Assembly (NCBI GenBank): GCA_019245255.1
Contig: JAFARV010000326.1
Location: 1 to 5,245 of the forward strand
Source of the DNA: Acidobacteriaceae bacterium
GTDB taxonomy: Bacteria > Acidobacteriota > Terriglobia > Bryobacterales > Bryobacteraceae
DNA: 5,245 bases
Direction: 5' to 3'
Below the pieces are notes generated by a model that worked only from the letters and a program-made list of their open reading frames with translations, was not told where the DNA came from and made no database searches. Made by a program: the position numbers and the translations under genes. Shown in pieces: positions 1-5,245 of this stretch; the stretch's first letter is position 1, and every line of letters begins with the position of its first letter.

Positions 1-1194
1 ATCCCGAATAGTATTTACGAGTCCTTCCGTTGCCTCGCGGCCGTTCTCTTCGAGAAAGTGGGGCAGCGTTGCCAGCGAGAAGCCCACTCCTACGGGAACC
101 CTCAATCCCTTGACGGACAGAATGACTGGGCGCCGATTCTTGCCCTCGCCGTCCGACAAATATCGGGCGAGCGCCGGGTCGCCAAGATCCGAAAAGAGAA
201 TGGCGAATGGCTTCTGGAGCACTTCGCAAATCCCCTGAGCGGATCGACGAAGCCGATCCTCTTCGGCCTTCTCGTCTTCTGTCATTCCTGTATCTACGTC
301 GCGCTCCTCTGTACCTGCATCTCGTGGCAACTGTGCGGCAACCGCTGGAGGCGGGATCGGAATCGGGCGAATCCTCGTTCTAAGCCGCCAATAATCCGCC
401 ACTTGGACCAGGCGCGACGTCAAGCTTACGGCAGCATGGCCTGCGCCAATATAGTAGAGCGGAATCTGATCATCCGCCTCATCGGGGTTAATGATACGAG
501 TCATTCTTTTCCGGAACTCGTTCCGGTCTACACTTCCAGCGGCGGACCATGGAACGCGTTCTCTTGCGGTCCGGTCGTTCATTACGAGAGCGAGGGAGTT
601 TAATTTGCCGTACTCGAACACGCTCCAGGCACTTAAGCGCTCCCCGAATGAATAGAATGGAAAAACACCAATCACCGGCACATACTCGAACCCCCCCGTG
701 AAGATCTCATACTGTTGTGGCGTGCGGTTATAAAGTGGGCGCCATCTTCCGAAGTAATCGCTATGACCTTGACGGAATTTTTTGACGTCTTTTATAAGTT
801 CGTCCCAACGCCCCTGCGTTGTCGTAGATCCCCATCGGTAAGGTAAGATCAACGTCTTCTGCTTTTTCAGATCGTCAATCCATTCCTCGCCTGAAGAAAT
901 GATCTGATCGATGGGAACCGTTCTCCGGCTCGGCGATTCCGATTCGCCCGCAGGCCATTGATCCTCGAGATTACTTAGCGCAACGCGATCCACTAAATCG
1001 AAGAACCGGTTGATCGCCTGCCGCATCCACGGGTGGAGGGAACTATACTTAGCATCCGCATTTCTTCCGAGAAGCTTTTGCAGATACACCGCATGGTGAA
1101 GCCGCAAATAATGCTCGAGGCAGTGCGCCCGGAAAGCCTCCAACGCAGCCCGAGAAAGAGTGGATTCGACGCTCGTAGGGGTACCTTCGCTCAT
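1..1194 (-). CDS. Unrecognised soluble protein, C-terminus cut by window edge
   Basis: This frame is open for 398 codons from the ATG at 1194 to the left edge with no stop, so the protein continues outside the window. The ATG overlaps the stop of the upstream ABC ATPase in an ATGA, which fixes the start and suggests translational coupling. I do not recognise the family. Residues about 14-75 look helical (rich in Leu, His, Arg and Phe). Residues 105-160 are basic and aromatic, and residues 165-215 alternate hydrophobic and aromatic stretches like a beta-rich core. A proline-rich stretch (277-283) leads into a charged Glu/Asp/Arg linker (about 291-317). A second alpha/beta-looking domain follows (about 325-398), containing KPFAILFSDLGDP and, further on, RRPVILSVKGLRVPVGVGFS. 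No signal peptide or membrane segment is visible, so a cytoplasmic location is likely. Four 60-base lines I counted here carry 30-33 G+C, against 37-40 in three lines from neighbouring genes, which hints at a different origin or relaxed codon use. Operon position suggests a role tied to the importer, but no function can be assigned. Confidence 0.85.
   Translation of the reverse strand, partial: MSEGTPTSVESTLSRAALEAFRAHCLEHYLRLHHAVYLQKLLGRNADAKYSSLHPWMRQAINRFFDLVDRVALSNLEDQWPAGESESPSRRTVPIDQIISSGEEWIDDLKKQKTLILPYRWGSTTTQGRWDELIKDVKKFRQGHSDYFGRWRPLYNRTPQQYEIFTGGFEYVPVIGVFPFYSFGERLSAWSVFEYGKLNSLALVMNDRTARERVPWSAAGSVDRNEFRKRMTRIINPDEADDQIPLYYIGAGHAAVSLTSRLVQVADYWRLRTRIRPIPIPPPAVAAQLPRDAGTEERDVDTGMTEDEKAEEDRLRRSAQGICEVLQKPFAILFSDLGDPALARYLSDGEGKNRRPVILSVKGLRVPVGVGFSLATLPHFLEENGREATEGLVNTIRD
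1191..1194 (-). other. ATGA stop-start overlap coupling ATPase and unknown gene
   Basis: On the minus strand ATGA holds both the start of the unknown gene (ATG, 1194-1192) and the stop of the ATPase gene (TGA, 1193-1191). This arrangement is typical of translationally coupled genes and supports co-expression of the unknown protein with the importer. Confidence 0.85.
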
Positions 1195-1964
1195 CGCTCT
1201 CGCCGGGACACCCGCTCGCTCGCAAACGTCTGCGCCTCGGGGTCCCGAAAACCTCCTGGAAACTCCGTGACCGGAATCTCCTCCAGATTTCGGCCCTTGT
1301 GGAGGAATATTACCCTATCTGCTAACTTCCTTACAATCGCAAAGTCATGCGAAACGAGCAGAAAACTGATTCCGCGGCCATCGCGCAGCGCGTCGAGGGC
1401 GTCCGTGATCGCCTCAGAGGTCCTTGGATCCACGTTCGAGGTGACTTCGTCCAGCAACAGAATCTCAGGATGCAGGACCATCGCCCGCGCCAGATGCGCC
1501 CGCTGCAACTGCCCTCCGGAGATCTCACTCGGAAAGGCATTCAGTTCGGCATCGATGCCAACGAGTTTTGCCACCGTGCGTGCCTCCGCGTGAGCCTCCT
1601 CCTTCGACTTCTGCAGTACCAGTTCCTGAGGAAGCGCCAGGTTCTCGAGAACGCTCTTGTGTGGAAGCAGCCCTGGCTGCTGCGTAACGAGTGTGATGTG
1701 CCGCCGCAGCGACCATGGCTGAACCGTCAGCTTGCCGCTGGTCAGGAACTGATCGCCATCGAGCCAGGCATCTCCAGCTTCAGCCGGCATCAGTCCGGTC
1801 AGCGCCTTGAACAGCGTCGTCTTGCCGCAGCCGCTGTAGCCGACGATTCCGATGCAGGTACCGCGCTCAACTTCGAGATCAAACGCACTGATAATCCCGC
1901 GCTCGCCGTAGCCGGCCTTCAGCCCCTTAACTCGTAGCAGGGTCGTTACTGGTGCCTCAGCCAA
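1191..1964 (-). CDS. ABC transporter ATPase, polar amino acid importer type (HisP/GlnQ-like)
   Basis: This is the cytoplasmic ATPase that would power the importer encoded with it. All the nucleotide-binding motifs are present in order in 257 residues, a normal length for the family: Walker A GYSGCGKT (42-49), Q-loop Gln at 95/96, signature ISGGQ (148-152), Walker B ILLLDE (168-173) and the switch His in VSHD (H206). Two departures stand out. Walker A has Tyr and Cys where GxSGSGKS is usual, and the segment after Walker B reads DEVTSNVDP rather than the common DEPTSALDP. No catalytic residue is lost, so the protein should be active. The start is a TTG; a GAGAGG five bases upstream supports it, and no ATG or GTG lies nearby downstream in frame. 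The gene overlaps the permease end by 19 bases and the next gene by 4. The HisP/GlnQ-type assignment rests partly on its partners. The substrate is unknown. Confidence 0.93.
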   Translation of the reverse strand: MAEAPVTTLLRVKGLKAGYGERGIISAFDLEVERGTCIGIVGYSGCGKTTLFKALTGLMPAEAGDAWLDGDQFLTSGKLTVQPWSLRRHITLVTQQPGLLPHKSVLENLALPQELVLQKSKEEAHAEARTVAKLVGIDAELNAFPSEISGGQLQRAHLARAMVLHPEILLLDEVTSNVDPRTSEAITDALDALRDGRGISFLLVSHDFAIVRKLADRVIFLHKGRNLEEIPVTEFPGGFRDPEAQTFASERVSRRER

Positions 1965-2617
1965 GAGGACCTCTCAACCCTGCGCGCCAGCAGCGTCAAC
2001 GGAGTCACCAGTACAATGTAGATCGCGCCCACGGTCATCCACGCCTCCAGCGACCGGAACGTCGTCGACATTGCCACCTGTGCCACCCAGACCGACTCAT
2101 GCACGCCGATGGTCGATGCCAGACTGGATAACTTCACGTTGCCGATCCAGAGCGCCATGTGCGACGGCAGCACCTGGCGCACGACGGACGGAAATACCAC
2201 CCAGCGCGCAACCTGCCATTCCCGAAATCCCAACGCCCGGGCTGAAAGCACTTGATTTGCTGGGACCGCTTCAATCGCCGACCGGATGAGATCGGCGCTG
2301 TAGGCAAGCTGCGCCACCGTCAACCCAATCAAGCTGGCAACCAGCGGCGAGGGCCCCGGAATCCCAAACAGACGGGAATAAGGGAAATAATAGGCGCCCA
2401 GAATCAAAACCAAATTTGGGATCGCCCTGAGCGCGTCGATGGCCAGACCAAGCGGAACGGAAACGACAGGATGCTGCCGCAGCAGAAGCGCCATCGGAAT
2501 CCCGAGTGCCGATCCTGCCGCCGAGGAGACCGCACCCAGATAGAGCGTCCAGCAGGCGCCTTGGAGAAATGCCAGCTTATACGGTCCGAGTGCGCTGAAG
2601 TCCCAGTTGTAGCTCAT
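1946..2617 (-). CDS. ABC transporter permease, polar amino acid type (HisM/GlnP-like)
   Basis: This inner-membrane permease has 223 residues, typical of the His/Glu/Gln/Arg/opine permease family. About five hydrophobic segments are visible (roughly 15-44, 52-76, 90-112, 150-172 and 192-213). Between them lies the cytoplasmic EAA loop that docks on the ATPase, beginning EAVPANQ at 116 and reaching the conserved Gly at 130 in SARALGFREWQ. An Asp/Arg-containing segment (DALRAIPNLVLI, 61-72) matches the conserved core pattern seen in this family, where alternating R-x-x-P is common. The ATG at 2617 has a TAG two codons upstream in frame, so it is the first possible start, but no strong ribosome-binding sequence precedes it. 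The upstream binding-protein gene ends 24 bases away, and the gene's end overlaps the TTG-started ATPase gene by 19 bases. As it is the only permease in the cluster, a homodimeric pore is likely. Ligand specificity cannot be read from the sequence. Confidence 0.92.
   Translation of the reverse strand: MSYNWDFSALGPYKLAFLQGACWTLYLGAVSSAAGSALGIPMALLLRQHPVVSVPLGLAIDALRAIPNLVLILGAYYFPYSRLFGIPGPSPLVASLIGLTVAQLAYSADLIRSAIEAVPANQVLSARALGFREWQVARWVVFPSVVRQVLPSHMALWIGNVKLSSLASTIGVHESVWVAQVAMSTTFRSLEAWMTVGAIYIVLVTPLTLLARRVERSSWLRHQ
1970..1975 (-). promoter_or_regulatory. Ribosome-binding site for the TTG-started ATPase
   Basis: On the minus strand, GAGAGG lies five bases before the TTG at 1964. It sits inside the last codons of the permease gene. 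It decides the start, since the frame has no ATG or GTG close by. Confidence 0.7.
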
Positions 2618-2641
2618 GCCCGGCTAAAGTCTAGTGGCAAC

Positions 2642-3559
2642 TCATTGTTCACTTAGGCCGGCCCCGGGTGTCAGATTCAGCGCAGGAAACTCGCTCAGCG
2701 CCGACCATTTCTTGTTCAGATTGTCGATGGTTCCATCAGCCTCGAGAACGTGAATGGAAGCGTCCAGGAATCGCAGCATATCGGTCTCGCCCTGTCGAGT
2801 CATGAAACCGGCCGGCACGCGAGTCGGAGGATGGTTTACCCATAAGGCTTTCACTTGATTTGGGTGTGCACGGGCGAACTGCTCGACTGTCGGCACGTCC
2901 TGTAATGCGGCATCCGCTTTGCCCGACATCACGTCCTGGAAGGGAATAAATGGGTCGCTCCCCACCGTAATCGTCCGCAGCTGCGCTTTCTTCAAATGCT
3001 GTCGCGCGTACTCGGTGGAAGTCCAGCCTTCAGCAAGCGCAATGGTGATGTTGGGCTGATCCAGATCCGTGAACTGCTTGAATCGGGTCTCGTTTTTCCG
3101 CACCAGGGCGACTGCAACTCCGAAGTACGAATAAGGAATAGTTACACCGAACTCGCTCGCGCGCTGCATGGTCTGATATACCGCGTCTGCAAACACGTCG
3201 AATCGGCCCGACTCCATGTCGGCTTTCAGCGTCTCGAAAGTGACTTGATGCCACTCCACCGACCAGGGCGGTGTCTGGCGCGACACGATCTCGTTCACCA
3301 TATCGACGCAGAAGCCTGAGACGCGGCCCGTGCCGCTCACATTCGGGTTGATGATCGTGTACGGGTGAAAATTGCTGTATCCGGCCCTTAAAATCTTTGT
3401 CCGGAGCGTTCGAGCAAGAGCCGATTCATTCGCAGTCGGCCTGCCGGCCGGAGCAGCGGGCCTGAAGGTCGCGTATAAGGCTAAGCCGAGAGCTACAACT
3501 GCGAGTGCAAGAGCTATGGTCAGTAACTGCCGGTTTTCACGCGGGCGCTCGAGAGGCAT
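2642..3559 (-). CDS. Family 3 extracellular solute-binding protein, membrane-anchored
   Basis: This is the ligand-capturing subunit of the importer (305 residues). A basic N-terminus (RPRENR) is followed by one hydrophobic segment (about 12-32) and a Pro/Ala-rich linker, then the bilobed binding fold from about residue 55. Family features include an opening strand with YSNFHPY (61-67), GFCVDMVNEI (82-91, matching the usual GFDVDL stretch), and TMQRASEFGVTIPY (130-143). In the last of these, R133 falls at the position of the Arg that binds the ligand carboxylate in amino-acid-binding members. ADAALQD ending at D221 matches the Asp that usually contacts the ligand amino group. Together these favour an amino acid or similar zwitterion, but the exact ligand is not determined. 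There is no lipobox: the only Cys is C84 inside the fold, so this is probably a signal-anchor or signal-peptidase-I protein rather than a lipoprotein. An AGG six bases before the ATG is a plausible ribosome-binding site. It sits 12 bases after the HAM1-like gene and 24 before the permease. Confidence 0.92.
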   Translation of the reverse strand: MPLERPRENRQLLTIALALAVVALGLALYATFRPAAPAGRPTANESALARTLRTKILRAGYSNFHPYTIINPNVSGTGRVSGFCVDMVNEIVSRQTPPWSVEWHQVTFETLKADMESGRFDVFADAVYQTMQRASEFGVTIPYSYFGVAVALVRKNETRFKQFTDLDQPNITIALAEGWTSTEYARQHLKKAQLRTITVGSDPFIPFQDVMSGKADAALQDVPTVEQFARAHPNQVKALWVNHPPTRVPAGFMTRQGETDMLRFLDASIHVLEADGTIDNLNKKWSALSEFPALNLTPGAGLSEQ

Positions 3560-3571
3560 CGGATGCCTATC

Positions 3572-4843
3572 TTAACGCGAGCCTATTCTTATTAGTTCCG
3601 GGTGAGTACCAGGCACAGATGCGCCGTCAAGAAAAACGCATTGCCCGGAACTCATGTCCGCGCAGTTTGTATAGCAGGACGCGGGTACCGCGGAGTCCGC
3701 CCAACCCGCATCCAGGTCCAGATTTGTATCTAAGACAACATACTCCTTCAATATGTGGGACGGCTGATAGCCGGCAATCCGGAGCTCCTCGACTAACTTC
3801 CCAAAGATGGCCTCGGCCGTTGTGCGACCTTCATCATGAAACCGCACCGTCACAAACCGTTGAGTTGCATCCCCGGCGAGGCGGTTTGACGCGCTCCGTG
3901 CCAGATGAGCGCCAAACGCGCGGCATAACCGTTCGAGAGCCTCCGTCGGCTGATCTCGGACCAGTGTCACCTTCGTATGGAATTCGAAATAGTTTGACGC
4001 GGGCCGCGCCCGGCCGTCAGCATCCGTCAGAGGAACGGCACGGTTCTGGATCATCGCCTCAATCTTCCGGCGCGTAGCTGTGAACCCGCGCGCGTCGAAC
4101 TGCCTGGCGAGTGCATCCACTTCCCGCGCCACCTTATCCAGCGTCCCCGAGTGGATCGATCCCGTGATGAAGTGAGTGGGCGTGTTGCCTGAAGGGAGCT
4201 CGATGTGAATTGCCTTCACGCCGATATCCGCGCACGTCTGCTGAAATTCGCTTACGCCCGCGCCGTGCGGCAACTCCACCGTCACGTGCGCCTCATAGAT
4301 GTCCTGTGCGGCATCGGTCCCCAGGAGATTCGCGACGATCCGATACGCGCGCTCGCGCCGGTTGAGCTGTGGCTGATACGCCATCAGTTCGGAAATGGAT
4401 CGCTGGTACCCATTGGGGATCCAAATTCGATCCAGCACACTACCGTTCGTCGCCGGGACGCCGCTCACACGACCGGGAACGTCACGCTGATCTCCGACGA
4501 AGCTCTGCCCATCGGGGGTGAAAGCGAAGATAACCCGCAGGACGCCGTACTTCTCTGAATGCTTACGCGCGAATCCCGCCGGACCGATTTCCCGTAGCTC
4601 CTCCAATCCCGCCTTGTTCAGATTCGGGCCGATCGCGTCAAAATGAAAATCCGTGATAATCGCGAGCGCAGCGTTGCCCGTGTTGAAGAATGCCCCGGCG
4701 GCAAGGAGTTTCGCGCACTCCTGAATCTCTCCATCCGGGAGAACGTCTATTTTGAGCGGATCGACCTGAAGGTGCGGCAGAAATGGGCGAAGCTCGTCTG
4801 CAATCTCGGGCTCAGTGGTCGCGAAAGCCAGACGGCGTGGCAT
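3572..4843 (-). CDS. Divergent HAM1/ITPase-like domain fused to a duplicated unknown module
   Basis: This is a 423-residue protein, about twice the length of RdgB/HAM1 inosine-triphosphate pyrophosphatases. Residues about 5-175 follow their layout by eye. LAFATTEPEIADEL stands where the family has ATGNxxK; a hydrophobic strand ends at D65, in the position of the catalytic Asp; and VPGRVSG (122-128), D138 and IPNGY (142-146) match the G-R-x-x-G, FGYDP and FxPxGY region. The last helix carries NRRERAY (161-167) where SHR is usual. The TGNxxK Lys, the FGYDP aromatic and the SHR His are therefore missing, suggesting altered substrate or lost activity. Residues 183-264 and 285-370 align to each other as two copies of one module that I do not recognise. 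A tail (385-423) carries C390, C394 and C402. No signal peptide or membrane segment is seen, so it is probably cytoplasmic. The ATG at 4843 follows lepA by 42 bases without a clear ribosome-binding sequence. A nucleotide-hydrolysing function is possible but not established. Confidence 0.88.
   Translation of the reverse strand: MPRRLAFATTEPEIADELRPFLPHLQVDPLKIDVLPDGEIQECAKLLAAGAFFNTGNAALAIITDFHFDAIGPNLNKAGLEELREIGPAGFARKHSEKYGVLRVIFAFTPDGQSFVGDQRDVPGRVSGVPATNGSVLDRIWIPNGYQRSISELMAYQPQLNRRERAYRIVANLLGTDAAQDIYEAHVTVELPHGAGVSEFQQTCADIGVKAIHIELPSGNTPTHFITGSIHSGTLDKVAREVDALARQFDARGFTATRRKIEAMIQNRAVPLTDADGRARPASNYFEFHTKVTLVRDQPTEALERLCRAFGAHLARSASNRLAGDATQRFVTVRFHDEGRTTAEAIFGKLVEELRIAGYQPSHILKEYVVLDTNLDLDAGWADSAVPASCYTNCADMSSGQCVFLDGASVPGTHPELIRIGSR
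3734..3991 (-). repeat. Protein-level tandem module, copy B (residues 285-370)
   Basis: Copy B runs from YFEFHTKVTL through LERLCRAFGAHLA and RFVTVRFHDEG to GYQPSHILKEYVV. It aligns with copy A: H289 against H186, C307 against C204, RFVTVRF against HFITGSI, and GYQPSHILKEY against GFTATRRKIEA. It is followed by LDTNLDLDAGW (371-381), which has no counterpart after copy A and looks like a conserved end to the module. The family is not recognised. Confidence 0.65.
4052..4297 (-). repeat. Protein-level tandem module, copy A (residues 183-264)
   Basis: Copy A runs from YEAHVTVEL through FQQTCADIGVKAI and HFITGSIH to GFTATRRKIEAM. Its pattern of strand, Cys-containing helix, strand, long helix and closing basic strand is matched position by position by copy B. 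Shared points are the His of HVT (H186), C204, the F-[IV]-T strand (225-227) and the closing G-[FY] before a basic stretch. The copies are diverged at DNA level, so this is an old duplication and not a recent DNA repeat. Confidence 0.65.
4319..4831 (-). other. HAM1/ITPase-like domain region of the fusion protein
   Basis: This covers residues about 5-175 of the fusion protein. Alignment by eye to E. coli RdgB and human ITPA retains the order of strands and helices, the catalytic-position Asp (D65, in AIITDFHF) and the C-terminal xxPxGY...ELM...R pattern. The residue before D65 is Thr where the family has Glu or Asp. The three substrate-recognition motifs (TGNxxK, FGYDP, SHR) are each changed. 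The family call is an inference from these partial matches; a profile or structure search would decide it. Confidence 0.65.
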
Positions 4844-4845
4844 TG

Positions 4846-4862
4846 CAGTGTTGTAACAGTGT
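4846..4862. repeat. Short direct repeat just upstream of the HAM1-like gene
   Basis: CAGTGT occurs twice with an 11-base spacing (4846-4851 and 4857-4862), immediately before the ATG at 4843. One helical turn between copies would suit a small operator or regulator site, and on the minus strand TACACT is a weak -10-like hexamer here. No -35 match is present. It could easily be chance in a 42-base gap. Confidence 0.25.
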
Positions 4863-4885
4863 AGCGGAGCGGACGCGAACGGGCT

Positions 4886-5245
4886 CTACTCTCCCTGCTC
4901 GCCGACCTTTAGCACCGCGAGAAACGCCTCTTGCGGGATCTCCACTCGCCCGACGCGCTTCATCCGCCGCTTGCCTTCCTTCTGCTTCTCGAGCAGCTTG
5001 CGTTTGCGTGTTATGTCGCCGCCGTAACACTTCGCCAGCACGTTCTTCCGCATAGCCGAAATCGTTTCGCGCGCGATGATCTTGTTGCCGATCGCCGCCT
5101 GCAGTGCGACTTCGAACATCTGTCTGGGAATCAGCTTTCTCAACCGCTCAATTAAGGCCTTGCCGCGATCATACGCATAGTCGCGATGCACGATCATCGA
5201 GAGCGCATCGACCGGTTCGCCTGCGACCAGCACGTCCAGCCGAAC
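4886..5245 (-). CDS. lepA: Elongation factor 4 (LepA), C-terminal part
   Basis: Only the last 119 residues of this ribosome-binding GTPase are inside the window; the gene starts beyond the right edge, and full-length LepA has about 600 residues. The visible part is the LepA-specific C-terminal domain. GEPVDALS, IVHRDYAYDRGK, LIPRQMFEVALQAAIGNKII, ARET, AKCYGGDITRKRKLLEKQKE and VEIPQEAFLAVL all match the family's near-invariant tail, which reaches the peptidyl-transferase region of the ribosome. LepA acts on stalled or mis-translocated ribosomes and supports translation under stress and initiation or assembly steps. The reading frame continues without a stop to the window edge (V-R-L-D before the GTG at 5233), so that GTG is internal and not a start. 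The stop is TAG at 4886. The gene lies 42 bases upstream of the HAM1-like fusion gene on the same strand with no terminator visible between them. Confidence 0.97.
   Translation of the reverse strand, partial: VRLDVLVAGEPVDALSMIVHRDYAYDRGKALIERLRKLIPRQMFEVALQAAIGNKIIARETISAMRKNVLAKCYGGDITRKRKLLEKQKEGKRRMKRVGRVEIPQEAFLAVLKVGEQGE

Noticed and set aside
58..603. Plus-strand open frame of 181 codons
   Set aside because: It lies opposite the unknown minus-strand gene, whose frame is open across the whole region and has a coupled start. The plus product is rich in Arg, Cys and Trp and looks like an antisense shadow.
1033..1937. Plus-strand open frames opposite the ATPase gene
   Set aside because: The minus strand here encodes an ATPase with every expected motif. 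The plus products are Arg- and Ser-rich and match no pattern.
3505..4077. Plus-strand open frame of 190 codons opposite the fusion gene
   Set aside because: The product is Pro/Arg/Ser-rich with low-complexity character, as expected from the antisense of a G+C-rich gene. The minus frame shows domain structure.
3734..4297. 2H phosphoesterase active site in the duplicated module
   Set aside because: H186-V-T-V fits one H-x-T motif, but the matching place in copy B reads H-T-K-V, and no second well-placed motif is seen. The resemblance is too slight to claim.
4844..4885. Sigma-70 promoter for the cluster
   Set aside because: TACACT resembles a -10 box, but no -35 match stands at a suitable distance, so it is not listed as a promoter.
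4844..4885. Rho-independent terminator after lepA
   Set aside because: No stable stem followed by a T-run is present on the minus strand.
4812..5030. Minus-strand open frame overlapping the lepA end and the fusion start
   Set aside because: It is a different frame within the lepA tail, rich in Arg and Ala, and would overlap two better supported genes.
5231..5233. GTG as a possible start for a short protein
   Set aside because: The frame continues upstream to the window edge and matches LepA, so the GTG is an internal Val codon.

Overview
The window is gene-dense bacterial DNA with every recognisable gene on the minus strand, so it is read here from right to left. The right edge holds the 3' end of lepA (elongation factor 4), which is found across bacteria and marks this as a bacterial chromosome. 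The G+C content (about 62-67% in the sampled lines of the central genes), an uncleaved-looking membrane anchor on a solute-binding protein and the style of the LepA tail would fit an Acidobacteria-like soil or sediment bacterium. That placement is a weak inference and no gene here settles it.

After lepA (4886-5245, partial) comes a gap of only 42 bases, then five closely packed genes. The first (3572-4843) is a 423-residue protein with an N-terminal HAM1/ITPase-like domain whose signature motifs are altered. This domain is joined to a C-terminal half built from two tandem copies of an unrecognised alpha/beta module. Next are the three parts of a polar-amino-acid-type ABC importer: a membrane-anchored family 3 solute-binding protein (2642-3559), a HisM/GlnP-type permease (1946-2617) and a HisP/GlnQ-type ATPase (1191-1964, TTG start). 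The last is an unrecognised protein of at least 398 residues (1-1194) that runs off the left edge. Its ATG overlaps the ATPase stop in an ATGA.

Junctions in the five-gene run are a 12-base gap, a 24-base gap, a 19-base overlap and a 4-base overlap, with no terminator-like hairpin between genes. A single transcription unit is therefore the simplest reading, possibly including lepA. No gap longer than 42 bases exists between genes, and I see no RNA genes, mobile elements, CRISPR arrays or attachment sites.

Functionally, the importer looks complete: one binding protein, one permease probably acting as a homodimer, and one ATPase. Its ligand cannot be named from sequence. The unusual part is its flanking partners: a divergent nucleotide-pyrophosphatase-fold fusion protein upstream and a large unknown soluble protein downstream. 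This combination is the candidate for a previously undescribed system. That the partners work with the importer is inferred only from gene order and overlap.
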